From contig CAJFCV020000005.1 of assembly GCA_904066235.2 (NCBI GenBank), positions 10,473,501-10,537,500 on the forward strand: a stretch of 64,000 bases of DNA, in the 5' to 3' direction. The position numbers and the translations under genes are program-made. The notes under the pieces are model-generated. The model saw only the letters and a program-made list of their open reading frames with translations, was not told where the DNA came from and did no database searches. Below are positions 45,951-58,073 of this stretch, piece after piece; the first letter of the stretch is position 1; each line of letters starts with the position of its first letter. Source of the DNA: Bursaphelenchus xylophilus. Lineage: Eukaryota > Nematoda > Chromadorea > Rhabditida > Aphelenchoididae.

Positions 45951-46627
45951 CAAGGGAAGTACCACAAGTGAGACGCTCAGATTTTGATGAAACTTGGGGC
46001 AAATTTAAAATACTTTTTTCTAAAATATGTGCGAAAATCCTAGCTCGCGCTTTGCAGAAACAACTGAGATTTTTAGACCAAAAGTCGGCGAAAATTTAAG
46101 ACTTTTTACCGAATTTCGGCACAAAAAGTTTCATACTTATTTCTACCATAGAGGGTAATCTTTCTACAAAAATCATTTTTTTCGCATAAAACTGGCATAG
46201 CTATAGCCAAAAAGTGCTTTTCGCTCTGACCGCTCTCCGCGTTTTGCGTACTCTCTCGGTGGCAAAGATCATTCAATATCTCGGCTTCGCCTTCAAAGCG
46301 CGAGCTAAACTTTCAGGAGTTGATATTTGGTTCATGCCCGACGTGTGTGCAAAATTTAAAGAAAATCTGAGCGTCGCACGTCAAACTGAGATAAGCTAAA
46401 ACAGTCCGGTGAATGGATTGGCCATTTGCCAAAAAAGACGCGAAAAAACGTTTTGTCGGGGAAGAAATGGGGAATTTTTGGGGCGAGAGAGTACGCTTTT
46501 GCGTGTCTTTTTTCTCTCTTTCTCTGCGAAATCAAGACGAAGTGTAAAAAACCGATAGCGAAGAGTCTATTCCGCTCACCGGACTCCCCAGTTTGACGTG
46601 CGTCGCACTTGGGGTACTTCCCTTGTT
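45951..46627. mobile_element. Family I element split by an H element
   Basis: I starts ACAAGGGAAGTACCACAAGT and ends GGGGTACTTCCCTTGTTA. H occupies 46380-46600, and GCGTCGCAC is duplicated around it (46371-46379, 46601-46609). Confidence 0.9.
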
Positions 46628-47291
46628 ATGTAATTAATAGAAAAAAATTGGCTTGATCGGCTTTGAGGATACCTACCACTTATTTTGAAGTATTTACATG
46701 TTCTCGAACCATGTCTGCAAGCCAGCTTGAACAGTTCCATTTTTCATTTGACGCTTGTCGCTCAGATTTTGATGAAATTCAGTAAGAATTTGGAACAGTT
46801 TTCCTCTAACGAGCTTATTAGCTCGCCGTTTGCAGACAAACCGAAATTTTTGAGTCAAAGTCCGATGCCCAATTCCAAGGCTCGACGAATCCACATTATT
46901 TTGCCGACAGACTAACGTGGCCAAGACATACTTTTTTCCTGACCGCTCTCCGTGTCTTGTGTGCTATCCAGGCGGAAAGGATCGTCGAATAAAAAATCAA
47001 AATATTCAACGATCCTTCCCGGCCAAGCCTGCAAAGCGCGAGCTAAAAATTTCAGGTTGTGGTATGTTGTATACGTGACGAGCTGTCGTGCGATGAAAAT
47101 TCAGTGGGTTGCGAAAAAACAGCGTGCTTTTCAAAACACTTTGTTTACACTGCGAAGTAGCCGTGCACCGTAAATTTTAAGACATCACTGTGCGGACATG
47201 TCAAAAACTTTTCGGCCCGCCTAGTATGTAGAAATTACGTGAAATTTGTAGAATTTCATGAAAAAACCTTTGTTTTAATTTTGCGTCCGTG

Positions 47292-47774
47292 TTACACCCA
47301 ACTGTTGTCTGGGCACACAAAACAGTGGGAAAAGCGGGCATCAGAATACGAGTGAATCATACAAAATTCCGCAAATTGTAGCGATAAATGTTGGAATGCC
47401 AGGACTACAGCGACATTCACGATTTTTTTAAATTTTTTTCGTCTGCAATTTTCGAACCCTGCAAAGAATTTGAATCCTGTTTGAGACCATATTTCGTAGT
47501 GCAAACGAATGTGTTTTTCGAAAACAAACGCAATAAACATTATTAATTTTTTCGGAAAAGCCGATCCAACGGCTTTACGAAAGTATATATCATGTTGACC
47601 ATGTATGGTAGATTGGGGTGTTTCGTCAAATCCCAATGTTTGTCTGAGTGAACTTTGGACCAGAACAGTACGATTTTTTCCAAGGTGCATTAAGTAGCAT
47701 GCATCATAAAAAAGAGCCGAGACGTTGGCTTTTCCCAGCTGCGACGTCGCGGTTTTGCGATTCGCACAGTGCAA
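47292..47774 (-). other. Unexplained 160-codon open stretch
   Basis: Open on the minus strand with mixed protein-like composition (IMFIAFVFEKHIRLHYEIW), but no start context, splice site or recognised motif. It ends inside F2 sequence. It could be a decayed exon or chance. Confidence 0.2.
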
Positions 47775-47799
47775 AACCGCAATTTTTAAGTTTGCACTA

Positions 47800-49315
47800 T
47801 TAGCATTTTCTCAAAGTGCCTAGGCATTTTTTCGCTTTCGCACAGTGCAGTTTGAACCTTTGTCGCCAACGCACTGTGGATTTTTGCCTTTCCGCACCGC
47901 ACTGCGGGTCGGGTCAAGTTTTTTTCATGTGGTGGTCAAGTCTTTCCCCTAATATTATTTTTTCCCCGAAATTCAGACTGTTATATCGGAGGTTAATCAA
48001 GGTAAATCTGGTCAGTTCTTGTTGATTATTTCAAGAACAAGTCTTATTCTATTTTTAGAAATCAAATTTGATTGAATTACGGTGTGGGTTTGCCTCAATT
48101 TTTAGCATTCTTTGGGGGTATGTATTCTATACCTAAATGATCAATTGTGAGACAGTTTCAAGTCTGATTTACGATATCGTTTCCATTTCACCTTCGGACG
48201 TACGCCACCTGTCCAATAAAGGTAAGTAACTGTGAATCTGGTAGTCCGTTTTTTAGTAATTAAAGATTTTGTATATTATTCTAGGTTATTCAGAAAATTT
48301 TGTGCGGGATTTGCCTGGTTTTCCCTCAAAATCACGTCCAACATATTAATTTTACTGTCCTAACCACGTTTTCCATCACCAGAGGTCTTCACAGATGTGA
48401 TCCAGACGTTATACGTTACAGGGATCATGTATAACATCCGCCTGAAAAAAACGCTAGATTGGTCTCAAACACATTTTTGCTTCGCTTGATGATCCTCGAA
48501 AGTATTTTCTTTGATTTTTATGAAAATTCCGCATAGTTTGGGCGTTGAATTTCATCTCTACCTAAAATCTGCATCAACTTTGGACACAAAGAAAAAGTCT
48601 AAAAGAGAAGGAGAAACCTGTCCACTTACGTTTTTATAGGCACTAGAGACCAATATTACGCTAAATAATCTAATCCAGGCCGAAAACTTGGCAAATCTCA
48701 ACAAAAATCTTCAAAAGTACCTAGTATAATATACAAAATCTTTAATTACTAGAAAACGGACTACCAGATTCACAGTTACTTACCTTTATTGGACAGGTGG
48801 CGTACGTCCGAAGGTGAAATGGAAACGATATCGTAAATCAGACTTGAAACTGTCTCACAATTGATCGTTTAGGTATAGAATACATACCCCCAAAGAATGC
48901 TAAAAATTGAGGCAAACCCACACCGTAATTCAATCAAATTTGATTTCTAAAAATAGAATAAGACGTTCTTGAAATAATCAACAAGAACTGACCAGATTTA
49001 CCTTGATTAACCTCCCATATAACAGTCTGAATTTCGGGGAAAAAATAATATTAGGGGAAAGACTTGACCACCCCATGAAAAAAACTTGACCCGACCCGCA
49101 GTGCACCGTGCAAACCTCAAAAAAGCCGATTGCACTGTGCATGTTTTTGAGCAAAAGTCGCGGCGGCGCAGTTGAGAAAAGTTAACGTCGCAGCGATATT
49201 TCAAATGCACAGTGCAAAACCAAAAAACAAAGCGAGTGCACGGTGCAAAAAACCGGGGATTTTTGGGCACGGTGCAGACCGCGACGAATGTCCAGGCACT
49301 TTGTGAAAATTCTAC
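47800..49315. mobile_element. F2 MITE interrupted by fold-back element K
   Basis: F2 left half from TTAGCATTTTCTCAAAGTGC (47800-47899); right half 49104-49315 ends CCAGGCACTTTGTGAAAATT. Confidence 0.8.
47900..49103. mobile_element. Fold-back element K, 1.2 kb with ~386-bp inverted arms
   Basis: Arms 47900-48286 and 48719-49103 are near-perfect reverse complements starting CACTGCGGGTCGGGTCAAG. CACCG flanks both sides (47895-47899, 49104-49108), a 5-bp target duplication. The 430-base centre is AT-rich with no coding frame. I cannot place its superfamily. Confidence 0.9.
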
Positions 49316-50138
49316 TACTAGGCGTTCCAGAAAGTGCGTGCACTTTTTGTCGTGGGCCGCACTGTTCACAAAATTGCCTTCTTGCGGGGTGCATTTGACC
49401 TTTTGCACCGTGCAATTGCAATATCGCAGCGACGCAGGCTTTTCTCAACGGAACCGGTGCGATTTTTTAGAAATTGCACAGTGCAAAATGTTTCGAAACG
49501 GATCGCGTCGCGCGGGGAACACGAAATTTTGCACTGTGCGGTGCAAAAAAGGCGGAAAAAAGTGCACGCACTTTCTGGAACGACTAGTAGTCGCGACATA
49601 AAGTCCGTAGAATTTTCTGCGACTCCGCATTGTGCATTCACCCGAAAACACATTTTGCACTGTGCAATTTTGTTGATTTTGCCTTATTGTCGCGCGCGAT
49701 TCCCGCGACAAATCAACATTTCGGGCTGCGACGAGATTTGGGGGCCGCGAAAAATTCTACGGACTTTATGTCGCGACTATTATCAGTCTGTCGGAAAAAT
49801 AACGGCGGATCGTCGCGCCTCAGAATCGCCCATCATCGCTTTGCGACTGCAAGCCGCGACATGGGATTTGGTGCGCGATAGCGGCGAGGCGAGACATTTT
49901 GCTGCGACGATCCGCCGTTATTTTTCCGACAGACTGATAATACTAGTCCTTCCGGAAAGTCGCCGGACGGAAATCGGCGACATGCACTCTGCGAAATCCA
50001 AAGTTCACTTTGCACTGTGCAATTTTTGGCTTTTTGCACTGTGCAATAAGCTTTTTCGAGCTGTCGCTCGCACCCTGAGTTTTTTCTCACTGTGCATGTC
50101 GCCGATTTCCGTCCGGCGACTTTCCGGAAGGACTAGTA
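49316..50138. mobile_element. Train of four MITEs: F, F3, B3, F4
   Basis: F 49316-49589, F3 49587-49782, B3 49781-49939 and F4 49941-50138 follow with at most about one base between ends, consistent with serial insertion at TA-containing termini. Confidence 0.9.
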
Positions 50139-51190
50139 AGAGTCGCGACGTTGACTTTTCCGGCTGCGATATAAGCCTCCGGTGGAAATAATGAGAACAA
50201 TGTCTCGGCGTCAATCGTGACTTCGAAGTGATAAGCGATTTGATTTCTCCGCGACACAATGATTTTATTCTCCGCGGCGATGCAATTTTCGATGCGACAG
50301 AGTGCTCATTATTTTCCCGACAGACTGATGATATTTATCAAATAATGAAAATCTAGCGTGCGCTTTCCAAGGGCAGCCGAGTTATTTAACGCTCTTTGGA
50401 AATCTTGACCGCTCCCCACGCGAAACGTTAAGAGCGGTCAGAAATAGAAAACCTTTGGCTATATCCTTGTCAGTTTCCCGCAAAAAAATTACTTTTTTTG
50501 TGGAAACATTACCCTTTGAAGTAAAAATAGCCATGAAACTTTATATGGCAAAATTCGCAAAAACCTTTTTATGCCCACAGAATACCTCAGAATACACCAA
50601 AATTTTATGAGCCTCAAAAAACCGTCATGTTCTTTGAGCCTTCATAATCTCTGGGCGTATATCGTAGTACTGCCGAGTCCACAGTACAGATGACCTTTGT
50701 TCTATGTGAGCTCTCAATCAAACCTCCATCGCCTTACATTTTACTGTCAGTTTTTCTTTTGTCGCTTTTTCGACCGGTTTCTTGAACCCTACGGAACCTG
50801 CGATTTGAAGAATGTGCACCCAGTCTTGTGGCAATGAAGTTTGTTTTCGAGTGGGTCATCTTCTTTTCGGACTTTGAAGGGATGGAACACACTATGTGTA
50901 GTTGTATATAGAGAGCTGTACATACATAAAGATGAGCTGCGAAAGTACAAAGTTTACAGTGTTTTTGCCATCCCTACATCAGTGTAATCTTGGTGTAGGA
51001 CAAGGCGATTTTAGACTATTTCTGAACAACGGGCATTGTTCAGAGAACAGTAAATACGTAGTAAAAACGAACGTCCAAAAAAAGTTCATAGACTTTTCGT
51101 CGCAAACTTTCCGCACTGTGCATTTGACTTTTTGCACAGTGCAATTGAAAAATCGCCGCGGAGCCAGCTTTTTTTCGTCGCCGCGACAGC
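50139..51190. other. Decayed B2 and I pieces, otherwise single-copy
   Basis: B2-like 50175-50330 ends GCTCATTATTTTCCCGACAG; I-like words at 50345-50560; 50560-50930 single-copy; an F-type end at 51075-51160. Confidence 0.5.
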
Positions 51191-51192
51191 GA

Positions 51193-51652
51193 TTGCTAAC
51201 AGAGGAAGTACTCCAAGTGCGACGCTCAGATTTTAATGAAACTTGGCACAAATTTAGAATAATTTTTTCTAAGATATATGCGAGAATCCTGGCTCGCGCT
51301 TTGCAGAAACAACCGAGATTTTTAGAGCGAAAGTGGGCGAAAATTTAGGACTTCTTGCCGAATTTCGGCACGAAAAGTTTCGTGCCTATTTCAACCGTAA
51401 AGGATAATGTTTCTACAAAAAATCATATTTTTCCGCACGAAACTAAAGTTATGGCCAAAAAGCGTTTTTCTCTTTGACCGCTCTCCATGTTTAGCGTGCT
51501 CTCTCGGCGGCAAAAATCGTTCGATGTCTCGGCGGCGCCCGCAAAGCGCGAGCTAAAACTTTCAGGAATTGATATATAGTCCATACCCGACGTGTGTGCA
51601 AAATTTTATGAAAATCTGAGCGTCGCACTTGGAGTACTTCCCTTGTCAGTGC
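51193..51652. mobile_element. Family I element, full length
   Basis: TAACAGAGGAAGTACTCCAA to CTTGGAGTACTTCCCTTGTC. Confidence 0.9.
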
Positions 51653-51699
51653 AGAAAGGGGAAAAATGTAACGAGCGCCGCGAAGAAAAGTCTACGCAC

Positions 51700-52820
51700 T
51701 TTATGGAGCAACTAGTATTACTAAAAGGGAAGATAATGTGAGTTGGTCGCGCCTTGGAATTGCGACGGCTAGCCGACGCTCCACCGCGACGAATCGATAT
51801 GTTTTCCGAGGTGCTTATTATTTTCACGGCTGACCGGGAAAAAACACAGTGCCTAACACTTCCTTGCGAGTCTGTCGGGAAAATAATGAGCACTCTGTTG
51901 CGTCGAAAATCGCATCGCCATCGAGAAAATGAATTCTGTCGCGGCAAAATACTAGTCGCTCCATAAAGTCCGTATACTAGTCGCGGAAAAAAGTCCTGGG
52001 AATTTCTCGCGGCCCTCAAACTCCGTCGCGCTCCGAAAAGTTGATTTGTCGCGGGAATCGCGCGCGACAATAAGGCAAAATCAACAAAATTGCACTGTGC
52101 AAAAGCACTTTTCGGGTTCATGCACAGTGCAGAGTCGCAGAAAAACCTCAGGACTTTTTTCCGCGACTAGTAGTTTTTTTCGCCGCCGTCGCGGGTGCAA
52201 TCGCCGAAAAGTGCATGTCGCTAGTGCAAAAACAGGGAATCGCCGCGGTGCGTGCGAAAAAAAGGGTTGAATGCACTGTGCAAAATTCTACGGACTTTAT
52301 GTCGCGCCTAGTAAAATTGCTTTTAATTTAGCGACGCAATCGACGCAGCGACACTGTCATTATTTTTCCGACAAACTGAGTGCTTGTCCGGAATGTCCCC
52401 TGAATGATTTTGGCGACGTGCACTGTGCGAAAACAAAAGTTTTCTTTGCACTGTGCAATTTGTCAGTTTGCACCGTGCAAGCCCCTTTTTGAGCTGTCGC
52501 TCGCACCATGACGCTTTTCGCACAGTGCAAACGCCAAAAGTCATTCCAGCGACTTTTCGGATGGACTTCAAGTCTATTATGAAGCTAATATGGATTCCTC
52601 GCGCCTTACAATCACATGTCATCGCTTTGCAACGGCTAGCCGTTGCTAGAAATTGGGACCGCGACTGCATCTTTTTTTTGAAGCATTTCGCTACAAAAAA
52701 TCCATATTATTTTCCCGACAGGCATAAAAAGCAAGTTGGTTTTTTACCGCAACACAATTCATGTTCTCGGCGGCGATGTGGTTTTCGATGCGACAGAGTG
52801 CTCACTATTTTCCCGACAGC
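51700..52820. repeat. Mosaic of B, F3 and F4 fragments
   Basis: B2 half 51870-51950; F3-like 51953-52175 (ACTAGTCGCGGAAAAAAGTC to CCGCGACTAGTAG); another F3 right end near 52312; F4-like 52385-52565; B1 52570-52725; B right end at 52815. Boundaries are approximate. Confidence 0.6.
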
Positions 52821-52829
52821 TCCACAGAT

Positions 52830-53490
52830 TGATGGGCCCTGCGAAAAAGCGACCTCTTGTCTTTATCGCAAAACCCTTTCATTACTTCCGAGCGACATCA
52901 TTGGAACTTGCAGAATCCCATCCCGTCCCATCCGGCTCCCCGGCGCTGCGGGGATCACGGATTCTCTCGCATCGCACGTTCGGCTATTTTTGGGTCCGTT
53001 CCGCTCTTCCGTTCTTCACGCTGATCCTGGCGTTCTGTTTTTTTGGATTTCGCGGCGTTTCAAAATTTCTCAGAGAACTGCGGAACCGCACAGGAAGGTG
53101 GCCCATTCCAGAAGGGCCCAACAAAGCATGACGTTGCGTCGAGTTTGTTCCTTTTGTGATGTAATGTGACCAACCCATTATTGCAAACGCGTTTTCGGGT
53201 CACGGAAAGGGGCGGGGCTTGCGTGAATATGGGGCGAAAAGGGCTTTTCGAACCCGAGACCGTCATTTGCATAAGTAATGTGATGAGCTTGGGTTAATGC
53301 GGGGTTTCGGCGTGGAGCCCGGGGGGTTTGTAATATTTGTTGAGGTGACATGAGAATTTTTGTTTCATTTTTTGCGGAAATCATGCTGGGAATTCCGGAA
53401 ATAAAGCATTTTTTAATTGAGAAATTCTTTGTTTTAATAATGGGAGTGGTTTTAAGATGTGTTTATTAAAAAATTTTGCAATTTTTATTA
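52830..53490. other. No supportable gene; GC-richer single-copy stretch
   Basis: 52830-53300 is GC-richer than its surroundings and open on both strands for about 100 codons, with no recognised domain or splice sites. Confidence 0.35.
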
Positions 53491-54063
53491 ACAAGGAAAG
53501 TACTTCTATGGGGTGTGGAGTTACAGGTCGAGATATATATCAAAAAATTCGCAAAAATTTTCTAATTCAGAATATATAAAAATTAGCTGCCTAATTTTGG
53601 TCTATCAACGAGTTTTATCAATAAATGTATTTCTCGAGGAAAAAAATCTCCGGCAACAAAAGTGCGCTCGGTCTCTTCCTTCGGAAGAGAGCGGTGTGGC
53701 CGAGTGGTTAGAGCGCTAGATTGGGAATCCGTGGGTAACGGGTTCGAATCTTTTTGCCACACTTGAACCCTTTTTTTACATTGGAACTACTTTTAAGGTG
53801 TAGTTGTAATCCAATTTGATATTTTAAGGCTTGTCAAGGCCTCAGAATTTATTTTAGCACAAAACAAAAATTTTTTATTGGTAAAAACACGGCCAAAAAG
53901 ACACTTGCATGGTGTCGCGAGAAAACTTCTGAGGACAAAAACATGTCATCAGACCAAAATTAGGCAGCTAATTTTCATATATTCTGAATCAGAAAATTTT
54001 TGCGAATTTTTTGATATATATCTCGACCTGTAACTCCACACCCCATAGAAGTACTTTCCTTGT
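53491..54063. mobile_element. 573-bp TIR element with a tRNA-like core
   Basis: The 113-base arms 53491-53603 and 53951-54063 (ACAAGGAAAGTACTTCTATG..) differ at only about two positions. TAA may be duplicated at the ends, as in PIF/Harbinger-type elements. The inner 347 bases contain the tRNA-like stretch but no coding frame. Confidence 0.85.
53693..53763 (+). tRNA. tRNA-like sequence (pseudo-tRNA or SINE-like pol III unit)
   Basis: Box A TGGCCGAGTGG (53697-53707) and box B GGTTCGAATC (53741-53750) match the two pol III promoter boxes, spaced as in a tRNA gene. TTTTT follows box B directly (53751-53755). A 7-bp stem GTGTGGC/GCCACAC brackets the unit, but position 8 and the D and T stems are irregular, so a working tRNA is unlikely. 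The D-loop word resembles Ser/Leu tRNAs. Confidence 0.5.
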
Positions 54064-54299
54064 AAAAAAAATCATATTTCACCTAAAATTTTTCGATTTT
54101 TTTATATCCCTACTGTAAAGATTGCACTTTCCCCCCATGATCAAAAACGTATCTAAAAAATTGTTTTCCACGAATTGTACAAAAGATTTGTAATTGTGTT
54201 TACGGTCAGTAACTGGGCGGAGTTACAATTTTATTAGCTGCTCCTTCCGACCACCGTAAAGTATAAAAGGATAATTTAGGGCTAAACGTCCCACTTAAC

Positions 54300-55145
54300 C
54301 GTTGTATTCGCCTTTTCATAAAGTTCATGGACACTTGCTCCCTTTCGCACAGTGCATTTTGAAACTTTTCCCAGGCTTGTCGCCGACGCACAGTGCATTT
54401 TTATTTTTCTCTTTTTGCACAGTGCAAACCTCAGAAAAAGCCGTTTGCACTGTGCAAATTTCGACGCTGCGACAAAGTTGAAAGTTGCTTTTGTCGCAGC
54501 GATATTTCAAATGCACAGTGCGGAAATCAAAAAATTGAAATGCACAGTGCAAAACAAGGGGTTTTTTGTGCACGGTGCGGGGCGCGACAAATGTCCGTGC
54601 ACTTTTGGAAAGGCCTTTTGAAAAGTGCATTGAATTGAGCTGGCGGCGCACAGTGCATTTTGCGACTTTTTGCACTGTGCAATGTCTGTCGCACTCCAGA
54701 ATTCGCAGCGACGCAATGGAAAAACCTTGCGTCGCGGCGATTTTTCAACCGCACAGTGCAAAAGGTCAACTGCACAGTGCGGAGAGCATGCGACAAAAAG
54801 GGAAGTTTTTGTCCCGCCGCACAGTGCATTTTGTCTGTTTTTCGCACGGTGCGGTATTTTCGAACGTTTTGCACTGTGCATTGTCACAAAAAAATTTTGC
54901 ACAGTGCAAAAGGTCAACTGCACAGTGTGGTCGACTTGCGACAAAAAGTGAAGTTTTTGTCCCGCCGCACAGTGCAGTGCATTTTGTCTGTTTTTTGCAC
55001 GGTGCGGTATTTTGGAATCTTTTGCACTGTGCATTCGCATAAAAAGTTTGCACAGTGCAAAATGTCAACTGGACAGTGCAAAATTGGGGCTTTTGCACGG
55101 TGCGGAGAGGTTGCGACAAAAAGTCTACTCACTTTTTGAAAATAA
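54300..55145. repeat. Dense GCACNGTGC F-type cluster
   Basis: At least two fused F2-type elements (ends CTTTTCATAAAGTTCATGGA at 54312 and CTTTTTGAAAATAATACTA at 55130), with over 25 GCAC-N-GTGC words. Blocks GTGAAGTTTTTGTCCCGCCG and GGAAGTTTTTGTCCCGCCG show a ~130-base internal duplication. Confidence 0.75.
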
Positions 55146-55151
55146 TACTAT

Positions 55152-55313
55152 CTGTCTGTCGGGAAAATAATGAGCACAATGTCGCGCCGATCACGTCGCT
55201 GAAGCAAAACGCAATTCGATTTTGTCGCGACACAATTCATTTTTTTTTTCTCAGCGGCGATACTATTTTCAATGTAAAATTTTTCTCGTTATTTTCCCGG
55301 AAAGCTGATAATA
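55152..55313. mobile_element. Family B2 MITE
   Basis: TGTCTGTCGGGAAAATAATG to CGTTATTTTCCCGGAAAGCT. Confidence 0.85.
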
Positions 55314-55789
55314 GCGATTGTAAAGCTTTCATAGTTCAAAATACAAATTCCACTTTACAGTAAGAGGTAAAAAATAGTAAAAATGGGTGTTCTTTGAAGT
55401 GTCGAGACGTAGCGCGGTTTTTAAATCTTTGAACTCGTTTTTCGGTACTTGGAGTACATAATTTGATGGTTAAAGGGTATTTTTATACGACTTTAGGTTC
55501 ATTTTTGTTATATCGTTTATAATTTCTGAGTGCATGTTGGGTTTGAATTGAGTACTTCCCTGTTCAGCGTCAAAAATGTGAGTGTGTGAAGGTACCAGTG
55601 TTTACGTCCTTTTCTGAGTGCTAAATCGCCGTATCACGCTATGGGCGGACTAGAATACGCCCTAAACCTCTTCTCCTTATTACCTCTTTTCTTTATCCCC
55701 AAACCGTTTCATTGTTTCCGAGCATATCATTGAAACTTGTTGATAGTTAGTCGCGGTAAGCTATATAATTCGTTTAAGGACTTAAAGTG
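55314..55789. other. No supportable gene
   Basis: AT-rich single-copy DNA. Confidence 0.45.
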
Positions 55790-56170
55790 GTCAGTCTGTC
55801 GGGGAAATTGGAAGCGCAACGTCGCTGAAGTGAAAAGCAACTTGCTTTCGGCGCGACACATTTCATTTGACTTTGGATGCGACAGAGTGCTCATTATTTT
55901 CCCGACAAACTGACACTAGGCGGGCCAAAAAGTCTTGACATGTCTGCACAGTGCGCCGACGTGCAAGAAATTTATCGCGCGGCGCCAAGAAAAATTTACG
56001 GTGCAATGCGACCCCGCACAGTGCAAAAAGATTGTTTTGAAAAAGGGTAAACAACGCACAATGCGCTCTTCATTCGTACCCCGCCAAATTTTTATCGCGC
56101 GGCACCTCTTCGCGACACCGAATTCATGCGCCCGCACGGTGCAAAAAAATTGTTTTGAAACATGTCAGGA
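55790..56170. mobile_element. B2 MITE followed by an F-like GGCGGGCCAAAAAGTCTTGA element
   Basis: B2 55790-55915. Then CTAGGCGGGCCAAAAAGTCT.. to ACATGTCAGGACTTTTCGGG, a further end type around GCACNGTGC words. Single ends of this type also lie near 8205 and 47190. Confidence 0.75.
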
Positions 56171-56369
56171 CTTTTCGGGCCGACTTCAAAACTCGCAACT
56201 ACGCTTTTTCAAAAGTGCGTAGACTTTTTGTCACGGTCCTCAGTGCATCGCATTTTGCCTATTTTTTGCACCATGGGCGTCTTTTCGAACCATTTTCATC
56301 GATAAATTTTCTCGGCAGCGATTCAATTTTGGATGCGACAGTGAGCCCATTATTTTCCCGACAGTTCGA

Positions 56370-56690
56370 TATTAAGATTTTCATAAAGTGCGTGGACATT
56401 ATTCGCGGTCCGCACCGTGCACAAAAAACCCCCGTTTTGCACAGTGCATTTCACTTTGTTTTGCTTTCGCACTGTGCATCGAAATATTGCCGCGACAAAA
56501 TCAAGTTTCACCCCAAACCGCTGCGACGGCCCCCGGATTTGAACCGCGCAAAGCGCTTTTAAGCGGTTTGCACTGTGCGAAAACAGAAAAATGCACTGTG
56601 CGTTGGCGAGAAGCGTGGGAGAGGGCTCAAAGGGCACTGAGCGCAAGAGAACAAATGTCCATGCACTTTATAAAAAAAACCCCTTGGTCT
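56370..56690. mobile_element. Family F2 MITE
   Basis: ATTAAGATTTTCATAAAGTG to CATGCACTTTATAAAAAAAA, with GCACTGTGC words inside. Confidence 0.75.
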
Positions 56691-57211
56691 AAAAATTCCT
56701 CCAGTTCTTGAATTTTTAAGGCCCGATTATCGACTTAGATCGACTTAAAATTTTTAAGCACCGTCTCTGACTCAGACAAATTGGATTTTTTAATTAGACT
56801 TGCATTAATAGAAGCGAAGGAGAGTCTCTATAATCCACGGTCTCTGTGGGAAAGATTTTGATTTGGCTCATTTGTAATCCCCCAATACGGTAGGTTCTGT
56901 TGTCGGATTTGGATTTTAAATCAGTCTTTGGTCTCGAAAATATTTTCCGGAATAAAAATTTAAATTGTAAATAAAAAATTTTGTTTCGAATTTTAAATCA
57001 ACGGAAACTTTTGGGGGCGGGTTGGGCTTTGTTTGAGCTACATTACGATCATAGTGCGACCCAGTTGTGACACGTTATTCTTTGCCCTTCCTCTTTGTGT
57101 GCCCTCTTCCGTATTCGGTGCCCGACCCGGCAATGATATCATGTGTTTTGGGGGGCCGTTGGCATTTTTGCGACAAAGAAAGACCTGGTTTGGTTTAGCC
57201 ATGAATGGGAT
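56691..57211. other. No supportable gene
   Basis: Single-copy DNA; a short frame at 57033-57190 has no splice support. Confidence 0.4.
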
Positions 57212-58073
57212 ATCAGTCTGTCGGGAAAATAACGAGCGCTCTGTCGTATAGAAAATCGTATCGCCGCTGAGAAAATGAATTGTGTCGCGGGAAAATCGAA
57301 TTGCTTTTTACTTCGCGACGAATCTCTACTGGGTCGGTGCGAATTTTTAGAAAGTTTACAATGTAAAATGTTTCGAAATGGATCGCGTCGCATGGGAAAC
57401 AGGCAACTTGCACTGTGCGTTGCGAAGAAGTCCGAAAAAAGTCTACGCACTTTCTGCAACGACTAGTGCATATTAGAATTTTCTTAAAGTACGTATTAGC
57501 ATTTTCACAAAGTGCCTGGACATTTGTCGCGGCGCGCACTGTGCACAAAAGCCCCGAGTTTTCGCACCGTGCATTACCTTTTTTTGGTTTTGCACTGTGC
57601 ATTTGAAATGTCGCTGCGACGTAAGCTTTTCTCAACTGCGCCTCCGCGATCTTTATCAAAAATTTGCACAGTGCAATCGGCTTTTTTGGGATTTGCACGG
57701 TGCGCAAAGGCAAAAATCCACAGTGCGTCGGCGACAAAAGTTCAAGATGCACTGTGCGAAAGCGAAATGATGACCAGGCACTTTGTGAAAATTCTAATAC
57801 TAGTCGTTCCAGAAAGTGCGTGCACTCTTTGTCGTGGGCTGCACTGTGCACAAAATTCCCTTCTTGCGGGGTGCATTTGACCTTTTGCACCGTGCAATTG
57901 CAATATCGCAGCGACGCAGGCTTTTCTCAACGGAGCCGGCGCGATTTTTTAGAAATTGCACAGTGCAAAATGTATCGAAACGGATCGCGTCGCGCGGGGA
58001 ACACGAAATTTTGCACTGTGCGGTGCGAAAAAGGCGGAAAAAAGTGCACGCACTTTCTGGAACGACTAGTATA
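57212..58073. mobile_element. Train: B2 half, F half, F2, F
   Basis: B2 left part 57212-57310; F right part to 57470 (CACTTTCTGCAACGACTAGT); F2 57494-57800 (TATTAGCATTTTCACAAAGT to CTTTGTGAAAATTCTAATA); F 57787-58073, sharing its first bases with the F2 end. Confidence 0.85.

Noticed and set aside
49334..50191. 285-codon open frame
   Set aside because: It runs through four different MITEs (F, F3, B3, F4) end to end, so it cannot be one protein gene.
52900..53300. 5S rRNA or SL RNA gene suggested by CATCCCGTCC
   Set aside because: The match is limited to a few bases; no continuing similarity to 5S rRNA or a spliced-leader donor could be found.
53697..53763. Functional serine or leucine tRNA gene
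   Set aside because: Promoter boxes are good, but the D and T stems do not pair regularly, position 8 is unusual and a T5 run lies between box B and the acceptor stem; kept only as a tRNA-like sequence.
54507..55139. Overlapping open frames on both strands
   Set aside because: Entirely F-type GCACNGTGC repeats; the same word is read in several frames.
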